The notes: generated by a model from the sequence alone, not told the origin. 64,000 bases of DNA from Symbiodinium kawagutii (GCA_009767595.1 VSDK01026204.1:213679-277678); one strand, 5' to 3'; counted from the stretch's first letter, positions 1 to 12,039 are shown. Made by a program: numbers and translations.

Positions 1-845
1 TTTTCTCCTTCGCCTCCGTCTTTCGACTCACGGCTTCCAGCCATGCACCCCATTGGTGCACCAATCGTTCCTGGGCATAGTTTGGGGGTGGGGGAGAACA
101 CAGCTGCATGGCATGGCGATCTTTTTTTTGGTTGAAATTTTATCCTCTGCGATTTGGAGCTTTGTTCCGGCAGATGGAGGAAAGTGATAATTAGTGAATT
201 TGGGAGTGCAGCTAAGCACCAAAAACAAAATCAGTTTAGCAATCATCGTAGTATAGGTCTGGAGATCTTGGGGGTTGAAGGAGATTTGTTAAAAGCCACC
301 TAGATCGAAGATGCTAAATTAAGATGATTCAGAAGAGGGATACACATTCCAAAGCAGATCTTGCCGACAATTGCACCACTGGCAGATACGTAAGTGGAAA
401 TCAGTGGAACATCCCGGTCTCACCCTCTCAATCTCTCTCACTCATCACAGATACACATGTACAGGTACAGTCAGAAGGACCGACGAGCAGACATTCGTAG
501 AGACATACAGCCAGACGGATGAACCGAAAGACAGATGATACACGGATCATAGATCCGAAGATGCGTAGTATCTACACAGACGTAGAATCACATAGACGTA
601 GATGCTTCCTGGTGCACATAAATATCTACAAATCTCTTTAATGATTTTACACACATGCGTAAATGAACACAACGAGTTATAGTCTACGTATTTCTGCACA
701 TGGGAGTAGCACCAAATCCACCGCTGGAGAAATGCACAAGCTGAGGTGGCACAGAGAAGAAGACGCTCCATCCTTTGCAGGTGCACTGAGATGTCAGGAT
801 GGGTATGGCATGCAAAAAAAAACAAAACATGAGACCAATCAGGAT

Positions 846-1070
846 AGGCTTGTCTATTGAAAGCTGGGCGAAGCGCGCATCTTTGAACGCTGGAAATGCG
901 GGATGTCCCCCAAAATCTCTGGGGGCAATAGTAGTTTCGGTGGGGAAGACAAGAGATTTTAGGGCTCCAAGTTGTGGCAGGACAGGGCAATCCGGCTCGC
1001 CAGGTGCTTGCTTTGATTGTGCTGGCGGGGTCATCCTGGCCTGGTTTGCTGCTGCAAGGGGGCCGGCTGT
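846..1070 (-). CDS. candidate exon, unknown product
   Basis: An open stretch of about 75 codons reads leftward from near 1070, just after an acceptor-like GCTACAG on the minus strand, to a possible GT donor near 846. The peptide is rich in Pro and Ala and includes LPQLGALKSLVFPTETTIAP and RDFGGHPAFPAFKD. The stretch is markedly more G/C-rich than its flanks. No family is recognised. An overlapping plus-strand frame (799-1086) is also open, so the strand is not certain. Confidence 0.3.
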
Positions 1071-1350
1071 AGCGGGGGAGAGGTAGACTTCACCAGACCT
1101 TCAGAGCTGATGATAAAGCCATGTTGAAGGGTAGCATGGGGTGGCTGTGACGCCAGTTTGTCCATACACACCAGTACATATGGCTACAGATAATGCTGTA
1201 TATAGAGGTATACTCTAATACGTTCAGCTACGTTTATGTTTGACATGTGCATGTAGATACGTATAATGATGCTAATTCATAGCCAGATAGAAAACGGCGA
1301 AATAAAACACACCATACAAAGGTTTGATATCATAGTAGCATGTAGCCGCC

Positions 1351-1465
1351 TAGGGGTTTCTTAAAATGGGAGTTCCCCAAAAGCTAGTTACTTTGTTACA
1401 AATGACTAATGACTTGGATGATACCCAGTAACTGGGGGTACCCTATGACTTGAGAAACCACCATA
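1351..1465 (+). mobile_element. miniature inverted-repeat element, family A, copy 1
   Basis: Starts with GGGGTTTCTTAAAATGGGAG and ends with CTTGAGAAACCACCATA, so the ends are near inverted copies of each other. The interior has the CCCCAAAA, AAATGACTAATG and GGATGAT blocks shared by the other copies in this window. No protein is encoded. Confidence 0.75.
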
Positions 1466-1654
1466 ACTAGTAGTTGTTCAACCATAAGCTTGTTGGTAAT
1501 TCTCCCTGCTCTTAATCCCTATGAGATCAACCCATAGGTAGGTGCATTCTCCCCTATTATTCACCTTTATTAATGGCTATAATAGGTTACAACCAACCAT
1601 TTGAGGCCACCCCGGTGGCTCATGACGTAGATCATCCCATAGCCAACCAACCGA

Positions 1655-1765
1655 GGCGCGCAGCGCAAGCAACGCCAGGTGCTTGGGCCTCAACGCCTTG
1701 TCTCCCGAGAACCTGGTGCAACTCAGTGGGCTCTTGTCGCAGGCATGGCCGGGGGGAGAGGCGGT
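1655..1765 (+). CDS. candidate exon, unknown product
   Basis: The frame includes CLGLNALSPENLVQLSGLL followed by SQAWPGGEAV, with almost all codons ending in G or C, unlike the A/T-rich surroundings. AG acceptor-like sites lie at 1670-1680, and the stretch may end at a GAG|GC junction near 1765, which would be a GC donor of the kind dinoflagellates tolerate. Unrecognised; short length is the main doubt. Confidence 0.35.
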
Positions 1766-1784
1766 CAACAGACACACCATTGGT

Positions 1785-1866
1785 GTTGGTACCACCATGT
1801 TTATCCATTATGCTTAGGGTTTAGGGTCTAGGGTTTAGGGTTGGTACCACCATGTTTAGCCATTTT
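1785..1866 (+). repeat. interstitial telomere-like TTTAGGG tract with flanking direct repeats
   Basis: Between 1811 and 1841 lie about four TTTAGGG-type units, one changed to TCTAGGG. The tract sits between two direct copies of GTTGGTACCACCATGTTTA, starting at 1785 and at 1840. A weaker third relative (CCACCATGTTCATCCG) follows near 1916. TTTAGGG is the telomere unit of plants and dinoflagellates; here it is internal to the window. Confidence 0.7.
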
Positions 1867-2720
1867 TTTAAGTCAAGGTTTATACGTTTATCGAGATGTT
1901 TATGCATTTTTGGATCCACCATGTTCATCCGTTTTGATCCTTTTTTAAAGTCGATTTTTATGAGTTTGTTTATTGACTTTTGTCCATTTTCATCCATTTT
2001 TATTGTTGGGAACAAAACTGCGTAGCTTCAGTCAGGCCATGGATTGGTGAATGAGTTTCTATTTTGAAACAGGACAGTATTTGGGCATTGAACGGCAGTG
2101 TGTATTTACATACATATAGAAATATATAATGTATAATTATATATATAGATATGTATTTATAAATCATATATGTATATATTGTTCGTGTTTCCACTCCAAA
2201 CTGAATCTGCACTCATATACCGCAGTAACTTTCGTTGTTGTTTTTTCATCGTGAAGATGTTCGTATGGTATGCTGATTGTCTCAAACAGCCGCACATGAG
2301 TCATTGTCCTTGATCAATTGTCAACTTGTGCAACAAAGCCAAACCTAAATTAAAATCCCAACATCCCTCAAAACTCCCCTCGGAGGAACAAGGGTCGTCA
2401 ATCACCACCAAGCAACAATAGTTGCTTGTACACAGTTTCTGGAAGGCCTATCAAGATCACCACTATGAAGTACTACTAGCATCTATTGGCCATGATTAAT
2501 CATTGTTAACGACTGCCACTATTGACATCCCCAGCATTAGCAAACCTCAGCCAGGACGTACTACCATAGGCCCGGTTTCTTCGTGCCAGGCGGGTGAACC
2601 GGGCAAAGAACTCTACGACTACATTGCCTTTGCCAAGGACACCACCTCGAAGACATCAAGTTGGGGATCCAGCTGCTGATGGTGCTACCGGTTACCATTT
2701 GTGGGTCCATAACCATATCA

Positions 2721-2836
2721 TATGGATGTTTCTTAAAGTAGGGAACCCCAAAAATGGTTGGTTTACTACTAGAAATGGTTAATGTTGGATTTGGGAAAAC
2801 CCCCATATACCGATATTGGGCTACCCTATACAATAT
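2721..2836 (+). mobile_element. miniature inverted-repeat element, family A, copy 2
   Basis: The left end TATGGATGTTTCTTAAAGTA and the family core AAAATGGTTGGTTTACTACT are clear. The right end has decayed to GATATTGGGCTACCCTATAC, so its inverted match to the left end is mostly lost. Confidence 0.7.
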
Positions 2837-3072
2837 ATCCAAGTCTCGTGCTTTCTCGGCGCGCAATATCATGGTGTGTTCTGGCTCGGGGTTGTGGGCT
2901 GTTGTGTGCGCTGTTGAGCCCGTCCGGTGCTGGTAAAACTCAGTGGAAATCCCCAGCCATGCTGGTTCCATTGGATCCCCCCCCGCTTCAACTCGGATCC
3001 ACCGAGCCATCTGAGGATCTACCTCCATGGGGGCGCCCTCCACCATCCTAAGGAGGCGACCGTTTACCCATT

Positions 3073-3172
3073 AGATGGTTGCTCAAATAGGGGGCCCGCA
3101 AAATAGGTGGTGTATTTCTGTAAATTAAACAGGATGATTTGGGGGTACCCCTATTTTGAGAAACACCCATTT
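3073..3172 (+). mobile_element. miniature inverted-repeat element, family A, copy 3
   Basis: Left end ATGGTTGCTCAAATAGGGGG and right end CCCCTATTTTGAGAAACACC form the family terminal inverted repeat. The conserved GGATGATTTGGGGGTACC block lies before the right end, but the core TGGTTGGTTTATTA is changed. Only about 240 bp separate it from copy 2. Confidence 0.75.
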
Positions 3173-3382
3173 GACGGCTGTGTTCGGCTGTGTGCTCTAC
3201 CATCGATGATCTCTGATAGTGGTTGCAAATTCCACATGCGATTGGAACATATTCAAACATCATGGTAAACTTCACAGGGCCCTGATTTGTTGTGGTTGGT
3301 TTTGTCCCCAACCGGTGTATCAATCATTTGATTCACCAGCTCCTTCTCTGTCATCCTGTTTATTATCTGATCAGATATTGAT

Positions 3383-3545
3383 CAGCTCATTCGCCAGCTT
3401 ATTAACCAGCTTAACTAGCTCCTTTAAGCAGCTCATCAACCACTTCACTAACCAGCTCACCCGCTTCTTAACCAGCTTCACCAGCTCACTAACCAGCTTA
3501 TGGACCCGTTCATTAACCAGCTCCTTAACCAGGTTCTTATCCAAT
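3383..3545. repeat. degenerate minisatellite, CAGCTCATTAACCAGCTT-like units
   Basis: Irregular 15-18-bp units built from ACCAGCTCA and ACCAGCTTA repeat about ten times. Read on the minus strand they give an open, Leu/Val/Lys-rich peptide; I treat this as a by-product of the repeat and not as a gene. Confidence 0.65.
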
Positions 3546-3862
3546 AGCTGAAGCTTCAGCCGCGCCAACTTGCCAGCCAGGACAGAGTGGACAGCATTCT
3601 GGCCAAGCGATGAGAGGCGAAGCTGATGACACCCCGTATGTGGATTGAAATCACCATCCCTTTGGTGCTTAAAACTCGTGATTTCCCTGCAAAATTCCCC
3701 ATGAAAGAGATAGTGATCTCTTTGGAGTGATGGTTTATTCAACGGGATCTTCAATAAACATGGGGATACCAGGGATAAAATTAGCAAACATGATACATCA
3801 TGGTCAAGAATCAGGGATCACATTAGCCTATGTAAACATCGGTTCATGAGTGGCTAGGGTAG

Positions 3863-4445
3863 CGTACCCGCACGTTTGATGTCTCAGCCACTCAAAAATT
3901 GGAGATACTGCTTACCCTGGAGGCGCCAAAGTACCCTGCGTCTCATATCAAGAAGCTTCAATACAGCAAGGCGATTGCTGGTTATGACAACGCTCAAACA
4001 TGGAGATATGTTCGGGGGCAACCAACGCACCAGGTTAATTTGTTTCCAGTCATCAACAATCCGACGGACCTGTGGGAACTTTGGCCGTTTGACGCAGGAA
4101 AGGTCAGACACTCTGAAGCATCAATTTCCGGTGCGTAGGTGTAGCTGTACCCTTAGACCACGTGGTGTGCTGATTGGTTTGATCTCAATTAATTAACGGT
4201 TTAATCCCCACGATAGTTGCTAAGCCCAGTCACGCTCACCAGTTTTTGACATTTGGATCATCCTCACGTGTTGGGTTTCTCAATGAATCAAGCGATGCGA
4301 CGCTTGGTGCATCGCTGCATCAGGATCAAACGACGGTGTGGTGTTCAACTCCAAAGAGGGTGAACCGTTCGCTTCGCAGTTCGCGGAGATGCCGAATCTG
4401 CGTGATCCATCCCGCAACGAAAAGGCGGCAATTGATGCACCGCAG
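3863..4445 (+). CDS. two-exon coding segment, unknown protein
   Basis: Exon one (3863-4102, 80 codons) follows a TAG acceptor and ends GGAAAG|GTCAGA. Exon two (4293-4445, 51 codons) follows ATCAAG| and ends near GCACCGCAG. Both are phase 0 across the 190-bp GT-AG intron, giving about 131 joined codons. The first peptide contains KLEILLTLEAPKYPASHIKK and NLFPVINNPTDLWELWPFDA; the second contains NDGVVFNSKEGEPFASQF. Codons favour G/C endings. No domain, signal peptide or membrane segment is recognised, and neither a start nor a final stop was placed, so this is an internal part of a gene. The consistent phase makes it the best of the unrecognised candidates. Confidence 0.5.
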
Positions 4446-6170
4446 TTGAGTCACTCTGAACTATTTTGGTTGGTTGTTTGATGATTGGTTCTTGGTTGAC
4501 TGATTTCCTGGTTGTTCTCCGTTGAATGGACCTTGATTGATCGCTTTCATGTAGCCATCGTCAGTTCTATGGCGACTAGCCTAGAGTCATACGGTCAAAA
4601 CCACGCGTCCCGAATCATGACTCAGTGAACAGCCCAGCTCTTCGATTCTCTTGGTTTGGTGCTCACCAAGCATAAGGATACGGCTCCATGTTGGTGATCC
4701 TGTTATCGGGATCAATTGGGAGATACACAAGTCATGGACACATGAATGCGCCCCTCGATACATGACGACAATAGAAAAAGTCTGGTTACTCAAAGCAGCC
4801 ATCTGTCTAATGACTAAGAGTGTTATTTATCGGATTAGCAAACTGGTTGATTTATTAATAAACTGGTTGATAATGGACTTTTTATGAATAAGAGTGTTGT
4901 TTGTAGTCATTCAAATTTTCATGCGCATCCATTGAGGACGATCTTCCAACGAGTGAATCATTCAGAATTCTTTGATGAATCCTATCGGGGATTCAGCGCC
5001 CGGTGCAGTAGTGGGTAAGAGCCAATAACTGGGTTTGGTCAATGATATTGGTCATTAGAGTTAGTATTGGTTAATGGTGGTATTGGCAGCCAATGGTGCA
5101 GAAAATAGCCAGCCAGAACTACATTGACCATGCTGTGTCAATCGGAGAACCCCTGGGATCATGGAGAGAACCAACCATTGATGGAACCTACCTACATGTT
5201 TAGTTGTTCCCGAATGCAGGGGTTTTATTTTCATATCTTCACTACAATTGGCTCACATCAGCCTGTGTTGAACTTGCCTTGATCTCACAGCTGACTGACA
5301 TGGGTTTCTGGCTCCAAGGGGTTTAGTCGCTTGAGCCTCTGCTGCCCCTGCATCCTGCCTGAAGCTCAGATAAGACCCTGCTGGGCGAGGAGATTAGAAC
5401 AAGAAGGGTTTTCCCTGATTTTATCGAAAAATGCAAAGGGAACAGACCAGTCAAGGTTTTGGATTTGACTTTGTCGGTTTAGGAATCACTTTAGCTGACT
5501 CTGCGCACGCGGGGGTACATTCATACAAAGTCTGCAATTGGTGCCGATCCAGACAGAAAAATAGCAGGAAAGAAAGCACGCAGAGACATCCACCCATCAA
5601 TCCATCCTGGATGCTAAATTAAATCAACTTTGACTTGCGCTGTGCAGTACGCTACGTGACTTCACTTTACAGTGCTTCGCAATAACTGTTTGGTCACTTC
5701 TAACTTCTAATCATGTTATGCCTGTCAGGTCGGCACATGATAAAGTATGCCTGCCTTACATTCATTGGAATTGGAGTTGTCCCGGTAACTTTTCAGCCAG
5801 AGATGAGAAGCTGACACGGTTTCCTTTTCACTGCATTGGGTTGTGCTGCAGTCTTGCAACTCACAGGAATGCATAGTGTTCATGTCACGGCATTCCATTG
5901 CATTGACCTAGAACCTACCACCGCACAACCTCAATCTTGCGTCGGTAGAATGCTGGTACACATGGAATTTTTGGATTTTGTTAGAAACAGTTCGGTTTGA
6001 AGACTTTGAACTCTGCCCGGACGAACCATTTCGAAGAATGACATTTTAGCACTTCTGCTGGACCACAATTGGTTAGAGTTGGTATAGAATGGTAATGTTG
6101 AGGAAAGGTTAGCAGCCACAATGACGAGGTCACCTAGAAAGGTTGTGAGTCCAATGTTTCACAACATGCT
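4446..6170. other. stretch with no supported gene
   Basis: I see short TTGGTTGATTGG-like runs around 4470-4550, repeated AACTGGTTGAT near 4840-4880, and no splice-bounded G/C-rich island. It reads as intergenic or intronic DNA. Confidence 0.4.
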
Positions 6171-6713
6171 GTGAACCAAGGCAGGGTTTGCGACTGCTTT
6201 CTGATGCAGTCGCAGCTGACGTCCTGCAATTTGCAGGAGGAACTTCGGTTGGGCCAAAGTGGTGTACTTCCAAGTGATAGTAGCTGTGGTTTCGACAACA
6301 ATATTGATAGCCTTTGGGTCCTTGTCGCCGATGCTGTACAAAGGAAATTCTTTCAAGACGCGGTGGAATCAAATTTTAGGAGCTGGTGCCCCTTGTTGCA
6401 TCATTCCACGCAGGTAGGAATTGCTAGCCTGCAGGCAATGGAATGGCAAGGGTTTGAAGTGCATCTTAACTTTCCCGTTAATTCCTTTGCATCTCAGTGT
6501 CTTCAAAGTCATGGCCCAAGGAGTTCTCGATCATTTCGAGACCAGCCGCTTCAAATTTGCTTGCTCGTGCCTGTTGGACCAATAATCTGGACATATAGGA
6601 GGAAACGCACCATGATATGGGCATCTACTGCAGGCTGTGGCAAGTATGCCCCCACAAGAATGGTTGTGTGTAGGGAAAAGTACCACCATTTCCAATGGTT
6701 TCAGCAGCATTGA
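6171..6713 (+). CDS. long open frame with exon-like segment, unknown
   Basis: The frame is open for 180 codons. The most protein-like part, around 6281-6412, includes DSLWVLVADAVQRKFFQDAV and stops at a good donor, ACGCAG|GTAGGA. Beyond that the frame loses coding character. A different frame at 6499-6585 (FKVMAQGVLDHFETSRFKFA) looks as good. An open frame this long is expected about once by chance in a window of this size, so only an exon ending at 6412 is proposed. Confidence 0.3.
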   Translation: MNQGRVCDCFLMQSQLTSCNLQEELRLGQSGVLPSDSSCGFDNNIDSLWVLVADAVQRKFFQDAVESNFRSWCPLLHHSTQVGIASLQAMEWQGFEVHLNFPVNSFASQCLQSHGPRSSRSFRDQPLQICLLVPVGPIIWTYRRKRTMIWASTAGCGKYAPTRMVVCREKYHHFQWFQQH

Positions 6714-7030
6714 CTGAAATCGACGAAGCAGTGAGTCTGATGACACCATCTTAGGGTTCTCAGAACCGGGTCAGGGCTGACATCTCTTTGTTGATCAATC
6801 CATTCGTGTCACAGCTTGCGGCACTTCCCACAATTCCCGGCTATTATTGCCGGTTATCCTCGATAGTCAACCACTATTAAGCATATTTGTTCACCACTAC
6901 AAACCATAGTACTTAATCGCTATATATCGCTATGAACCATATTCAAGCTTAAAAATCACATGGTTTCCCTAAAAGGACTAGGATTTGGCCCAGTGGAAGC
7001 TGGACCTGCCGACCTTCACCTTGCCTCTAG

Positions 7031-7174
7031 GACTTCAAGACCCGACTCGATCGCGAGCCCACGACACCGGAAACGGCCGTTCCACCCACGCCCACGTCCA
7101 ATGCTGGCAGCACATGGCCGGCAGAGAGCTGGGATGCCCAGCCCAGGATGGAGCTTGGGAGCTTGGGTTGTTGA
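7031..7174 (+). CDS. candidate terminal exon, unknown product
   Basis: Directly after the acceptor CCTCTAG, 47 codons run to a TGA at 7172. The peptide starts DFKTRLDREPTTPETAVPPT and ends MELGSLGC. Third positions are strongly G/C. The Pro/Thr-rich composition suggests a disordered tail. Two other frames over the same G/C-rich island are also open, which weakens the call. Confidence 0.38.
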   Translation, partial: DFKTRLDREPTTPETAVPPTPTSNAGSTWPAESWDAQPRMELGSLGC

Positions 7175-7771
7175 GGTGAAACTGTCAAAAAGCAACAATC
7201 ATGAGATCATTTACGTCAACGAAATAATATATGATAGGGTAAATAGAAACATGTATACCTATGATAGGGTATAGTCATGTATAACTCTTCACATTATGCG
7301 GGATAGAACAGCAATGGCAGGGGTGTGGCTGGGTTGTTATGGATCTAATCAGCCCTGGGCGTAGCCCCAACCATGCCATGAGCAATTTCTTGGATATCGA
7401 GATGGCAATGCCCATTTACCAACATGTAGGGGCACTGGACGCAGATTTCTCTGGTTCAACCCATTAAAGATCCCGGTTTTGCAGAGGCATTAGATTGTTT
7501 AGACCAGGGCAGCTACCCGCTTGATGGTCTGTGCATTCCGTGGGTCATCACTCTTGATGGAATCATTGGCATGAATGGAGCAAGAATTGAAGTTGTCACT
7601 TGCTTTTAGAAGTCATGCTCCTTAGTTCTGGTTGTATAATGCTTGACAACCAATTAGAACCATGATTTTGGACAGTTGTCATCCACCAGCGTTGCTAACA
7701 TCATCACCATCATCCATCAGAGTTGCTAACCAAATTCATCTGCTGTTTGTCGATCCATCTCTGCTGGGCAG

Positions 7772-7850
7772 GTGTGGCGGAGATCAGCGACAGCGATGAG
7801 GAGGTGGTCTTTCAGGTGCAGCCACGCCGCGCACATGGTGGCAATTGGGG
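7772..7850 (+). CDS. candidate exon, acidic then basic peptide
   Basis: Follows the acceptor TGCTGGGCAG. The frame gives GVAEISDSDEEVVFQVQPRR and continues AHGGNWGA before low-complexity T-rich DNA. Codons end mostly in G or C. The acidic SDSDEE run is common in nuclear proteins but does not identify a family. Confidence 0.38.
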
Positions 7851-8768
7851 AGCCTCTCTTTGTTTTTTGATGGCACGGATTGACATGTTTTTTTTCGCCT
7901 GAAATTTCCTTGAGGATCTTGGGGCTTCCGCATCACCAATGACATGATATCCAATGGTTTCATGTCCTACACGAATCTGAAGCTGTGCAAGATGTCAAAT
8001 TTTCAAGAAAGACCCTTGGAGCTTTTCGTGCGAGTTTGCTATCCCCTCGGTTGCCGAAGCCGTCATCATGAATCATTGCTGATGAATTGTGCTTTGGTAA
8101 ATGATGGTTATAAACTAATGGTTCCTGGATGGAGCGCAATGGAGGGTACCTTAGGTAAAGATTCCAGGGTACCAACTAGGTTGCAGTTGCTGATTTTTTT
8201 TTGAATCTTTGTTTCAGAATCTTTTTTTGCTAGGTATAGAGGGGTCTACTGGGTTAATGTTTGGAATCTTTTAGGGGAATCTAGTGGGTTGAGTTTTGGA
8301 ATCTTTTTTTGTTTTTGGTTGATAAGAGTATGTGTACATAACATCATGTGCTTCCCTTTGTATCATCCTCTTACATAGAATAGAATATGTACCCTGCCTT
8401 CACCTAATTATTTCAGGGGGAGTCGGTTGAAAGATGTAGGAAGTTCAAGTCTCCGAACATTGAGGTTGTTGAAATCAGTGAACGAAAATCATTCGAAATA
8501 ACATGCAATATCAGGACATAGCTTGACATACCATAGATGATCATAAAACAACTACACCACTGGAACATGCTGTGGAATCTTTTCCCAAATGAACTATACA
8601 GGTTTGATTTGGGTATGTTGTTTTTTTTTAAAAAGGTTCCACAACCAAACCACATCCAGATTTCTTTCTGGAGTCGATGTAGCAGCTACCTGGAATCTTT
8701 TCAAAAAGATTCCTGGGGGTCTGGACGGGGGGGGGTATCCAAGGCACCCCACCATGTTTCTGGGGGAG

Positions 8769-8864
8769 TTCTTGGCGCCCACGGCCTTCAGGGAAGCACC
8801 AAAGCTCCTGCTGGTGCTCCAGGGCACAATGTACGGTATCTTGGTTGCGAAAAGAGCTGGTTGA
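8769..8864 (+). CDS. candidate terminal exon, unknown product
   Basis: After an acceptor-like GGGGGAG the frame reads FLAPTAFREAPKLLLVLQGT then MYGILVAKRAG and a TGA at 8862. It sits just beyond a run of GGAATCTTTT-like low-complexity DNA (8210-8730). Possible donor ATCTTG|GTTGCG near the end. Unrecognised. Confidence 0.32.
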   Translation, partial: FLAPTAFREAPKLLLVLQGTMYGILVAKRAG

Positions 8865-9689
8865 TGTGAATTTTGGGATGAGACTATACTTGACATTACT
8901 TCGCTGGTGAGATATTTATTTAGATATTATTTTTATTCTATGATATGATATACATATATATCTATATACATATACATATACAAATGGTGCACTTTGTTGA
9001 AAATCATGAAGCATACAGAGTGACTCCATGACTCCGTGACATAAATGGTATGCAGTCCAGTAGTGGCACTTGAACAGTACGCGCTATGACTGGACCAAAC
9101 GACCAAGACTTGGGACAGGAGCTCCATGGTTCTCGACCGATCTATCAAGCTGTGAATTTTAATTATCTTGTGCAAGAAATGTAGATTTCTAATCTGATGG
9201 GATGGGATGAAATCTGATAGAAATATGCGAAGTAGATTTGTCATATTTATCCACCGACCTATGCAGGCCCTGGAACTGCAACACCTTGTACCTGAGTTTT
9301 CAGGGACTTTTCCATCCATGACGCTATCAATGGGTGCATATTTTTATCATTGTTCATCTAGAATCAGTTTGCCTGGTGCACAAAGCAGAAAAGAACAGGG
9401 TCGATCATAGTCAACTATTTGCTGAACAGGATGACGACATATGACAACTCTCAGTTGGGAGACATCTTAGCTGAAAGTTTGATGCTCCAAACAGAAAAGC
9501 CCAGCATCAAGTCTTTGCATTTCCTCCCTCCAAGACCATCAGTTTCAGGCGCTTGCCAAGTTTTTCTGCTTTCGAGGCACGGTGGCTGTTCACTCCGTTG
9601 AGCTAGGAGAAGCTCACATGTTTAAACTCACAGGTATGCAGGAACGTATCCATCTGAAAGTAGCTGGTTTATAGCTAGTTAGGTAGCTG

Positions 9690-9862
9690 GCTAACAAGCT
9701 GATGGCTGCTGAGTCTATCTGGATATGTGTTTGATTCAGACAGACGTACACGTGCAAATCCAAATAGATCTCGGCAACGAAAGGCGCAGCTGCAAAAACT
9801 TTCTCCAGCCATGCGCGCTGCGGTGGAAAAGAAGCTGAGGCTCAGGCGGGGGAATCCACAAA
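9690..9862 (+). CDS. candidate exon, Arg/Lys-rich peptide
   Basis: The frame includes VFDSDRRTRANPNRSRQRKA, then QLQKLSPAMRAAVEKKLRLR, ending near a CAC|GTTCGG donor. About one third of residues are Arg or Lys, consistent with a nucleic-acid-binding or nucleolar protein, but no domain is identified. Confidence 0.4.
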
Positions 9863-10374
9863 AACACGTTCGGTCATGTTCGGTCCTGGTACCTCGGTGG
9901 TGTTCGCCATGAAGTATTTGGCATATGGACATGTGATACACAGTTCACCCCAAGTTCAAGTTGTCACGCTGAAATTGGCACTGAAATTTACCATAGAATT
10001 CCCAAAAACTGTATTTGGAAGATCGTATTCCTTCTGGACATGCGCACTTTTGGGCAATTCATCATATAATCTTTCACAGATGGTAGTGGTGGAAACCCAG
10101 CTGTTCCTGGATAATCCGAAGTTGTCATGAACTCACTAGTGAGTATCAGGTGAGGGCACCCACCTGGCTTTCATCAGTGGTGTGAGGGCATTACCGGCGG
10201 AACTGGTCAGGCTGGTGCTTTCGTCCACAACTGGTGTGTCTCAAAACATGTGGTTCAGGGTTGTCGATGGATGATGCAGTACCCCAACCCGATTGCTTCC
10301 CCCGGGTAGCACATGCGGCTGCAGTCAGTTGGCAAACATCGCAACTGTCACAACTCTTGGAAGAAACCCTATAG

Positions 10375-10617
10375 CGTAATGATGAAACCTCAACAATCAG
10401 GATAAAACCCACCAAGCTGCAACTGGTACAAACCACCAACCTCCAACCACCACCGCTGCCATGCAAACAACCTAGCAACCTCCAGCAACCTGATGCCAGG
10501 ATAGAGCAGCAGAATGCGCGCACGGCTGTGCCTCAGGTGCGGTGCAGTGGTGCCGGCAATGACGGTGTAACGGGGGATGGGACTAAGGGCCCGGATGGTG
10601 ACTTCAGGTGGCTGTAA
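10375..10617 (+). CDS. candidate exon, Gln/Pro-rich peptide
   Basis: Open for 80 codons from an ATAG acceptor to a TAA at 10615. It reads KLQLVQTTNLQPPPLPCKQP and later EQQNARTAVPQVRCSGAGND. The first half is built on CCAACCACC-like low complexity, so part of the open frame may come from base composition. Confidence 0.28.
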   Translation, partial: RNDETSTIRIKPTKLQLVQTTNLQPPPLPCKQPSNLQQPDARIEQQNARTAVPQVRCSGAGNDGVTGDGTKGPDGDFRWL

Positions 10618-10844
10618 AGTATACTGTATACCTATGCAAGATGGAGGGGGGTTTGAATCAACTACAAGTGCACATATCACCACCTAGAAACTTTGGCGGG
10701 CACTGGCACAAATCGTGAATCGTGTAAAGCTATTTCTGATCATGGTATGCTATCAGTGACCAAGTGTAGCCGGAGAGTTATAGGCAGCCTGATGCGAATT
10801 ACACCGCTTAATGTATTTGCAATAGACCCACCTACGCTAAGTAG

Positions 10845-11038
10845 TGGAATGGCACCCAGGTAACCTTGGAACCAGCCAGCTCGGGAACTACAGGAGGGTA
10901 GAGGCCAAAAGAGCTAAGGACTATCTGCCCATAGAATTGATCGTGGTTCCTGATGGCTACTGCTTGACGATAGGGAATCATACTCAACAACAACCAACGA
11001 CAATATGGGTCCAGGATGATCCCCATAGTTGTGATATT
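10845..11038 (+). CDS. candidate exon, unknown product
   Basis: The frame contains EAKRAKDYLPIELIVVPDGY followed by CLTIGNHTQQQPTTIWVQDD, and ends at a strong donor, GATATT|GTAAGC. Acceptor-like CAG sites lie at 10856-10890, so the left edge is not fixed. The peptide has the alternating character of a folded domain but matches no family I know. Confidence 0.42.
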
Positions 11039-11591
11039 GTAAGCACCAGCCATGTGGGTGTGGCCCCAGAAGCTTGGATATCAACTCGGTATTGAGCACA
11101 TTTTTTTTGAACACTGCGCATTTGGGGATCATTTTGAGCATCCTTGAAGCACAGCCATGCCCAGAAATGGGGTCGTCCATAGTTGAAATTGCTTGCCTTT
11201 CCAGTCCAAAACGATCATTTCTGCGGAGTGACTGGTAGTAGCACCGTTGATCAACAGTCCAACATAATCCAACATAGCCCTTGGAAGCTGATGTTCTTCT
11301 ATAAGCTTGTGATTTTGGGATACCATGTTAGTTCATTTCCAAACTCCAGGTTTTCCAGGTGGATGGTTGGGGTTGATACAGAGCATACACAGCTGGGCTT
11401 TAGATTCTACAAGTACATGTACTGAAGATCCACAATACACCAGGGGTCCTGAATGTTTCTGACTATAATCCCTACACCAGGTTTGCCTCTCCTTCACCTG
11501 CCTTGGGACAATGTTCTACGTCGAGGGATTGGCCAAGTCCCCACAACCAGCCCCAAAATGATGGAGTAGCCATTTGTTGTGCTTGGGTTCC

Positions 11592-11743
11592 AGGTTTTGG
11601 GTACCCCATGGCTATCAACACCTCCGAACTCACCTTGTGCTCGCTGTCTGGGCTCGAGCTGCAATGGACTCTGAGTCGATTCTTTTGAAGCGCCGGCGAG
11701 GCGGGCTGCGTAAGCAGAGCTAGTGGTCATGAGGGTAAATCCT
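11592..11743 (+). CDS. candidate terminal exon, unknown product
   Basis: After acceptor GGTTCCAG the frame reads FWVPHGYQHLRTHLVLAVWA and ends LKRRRGGLRKQS with a TAG. The basic tail would suit a nuclear or membrane-anchored protein. The opposite strand is also open here, so both strand and reality are uncertain. Confidence 0.28.
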
Positions 11744-12039
11744 AGGAGTACATAGGAGATCATAAGAGTACTTGATAATGATTCAACCAGCTGCTGAGGG
11801 TACACCTATCCTATCCTATAGTTACTCATACTGTATGTTCCACCCAACTAGATAGTCGGGGGCATACCGAGTAAAACGATGGATAGTCAGCAACCAACCC
11901 TTGGTTGATTTGATGAGCTCGGGGGATCTACCAACAGCTGAGTCAGACTGCAGATTTTGATAAGCAGAAATTCTCACATGAAGAGCAGTAGAAGGTAGCC
12001 ACACTAGGTTGTTATTGGCGTACAAATATATATTGTGTA

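Noticed and set aside
2908..2943. P-loop-like peptide SPSGAGKT
   Set aside because: A single eight-residue match in a short frame next to an inverted-repeat element; the first Gly of the motif is missing and no other ABC or NTPase motif is near.
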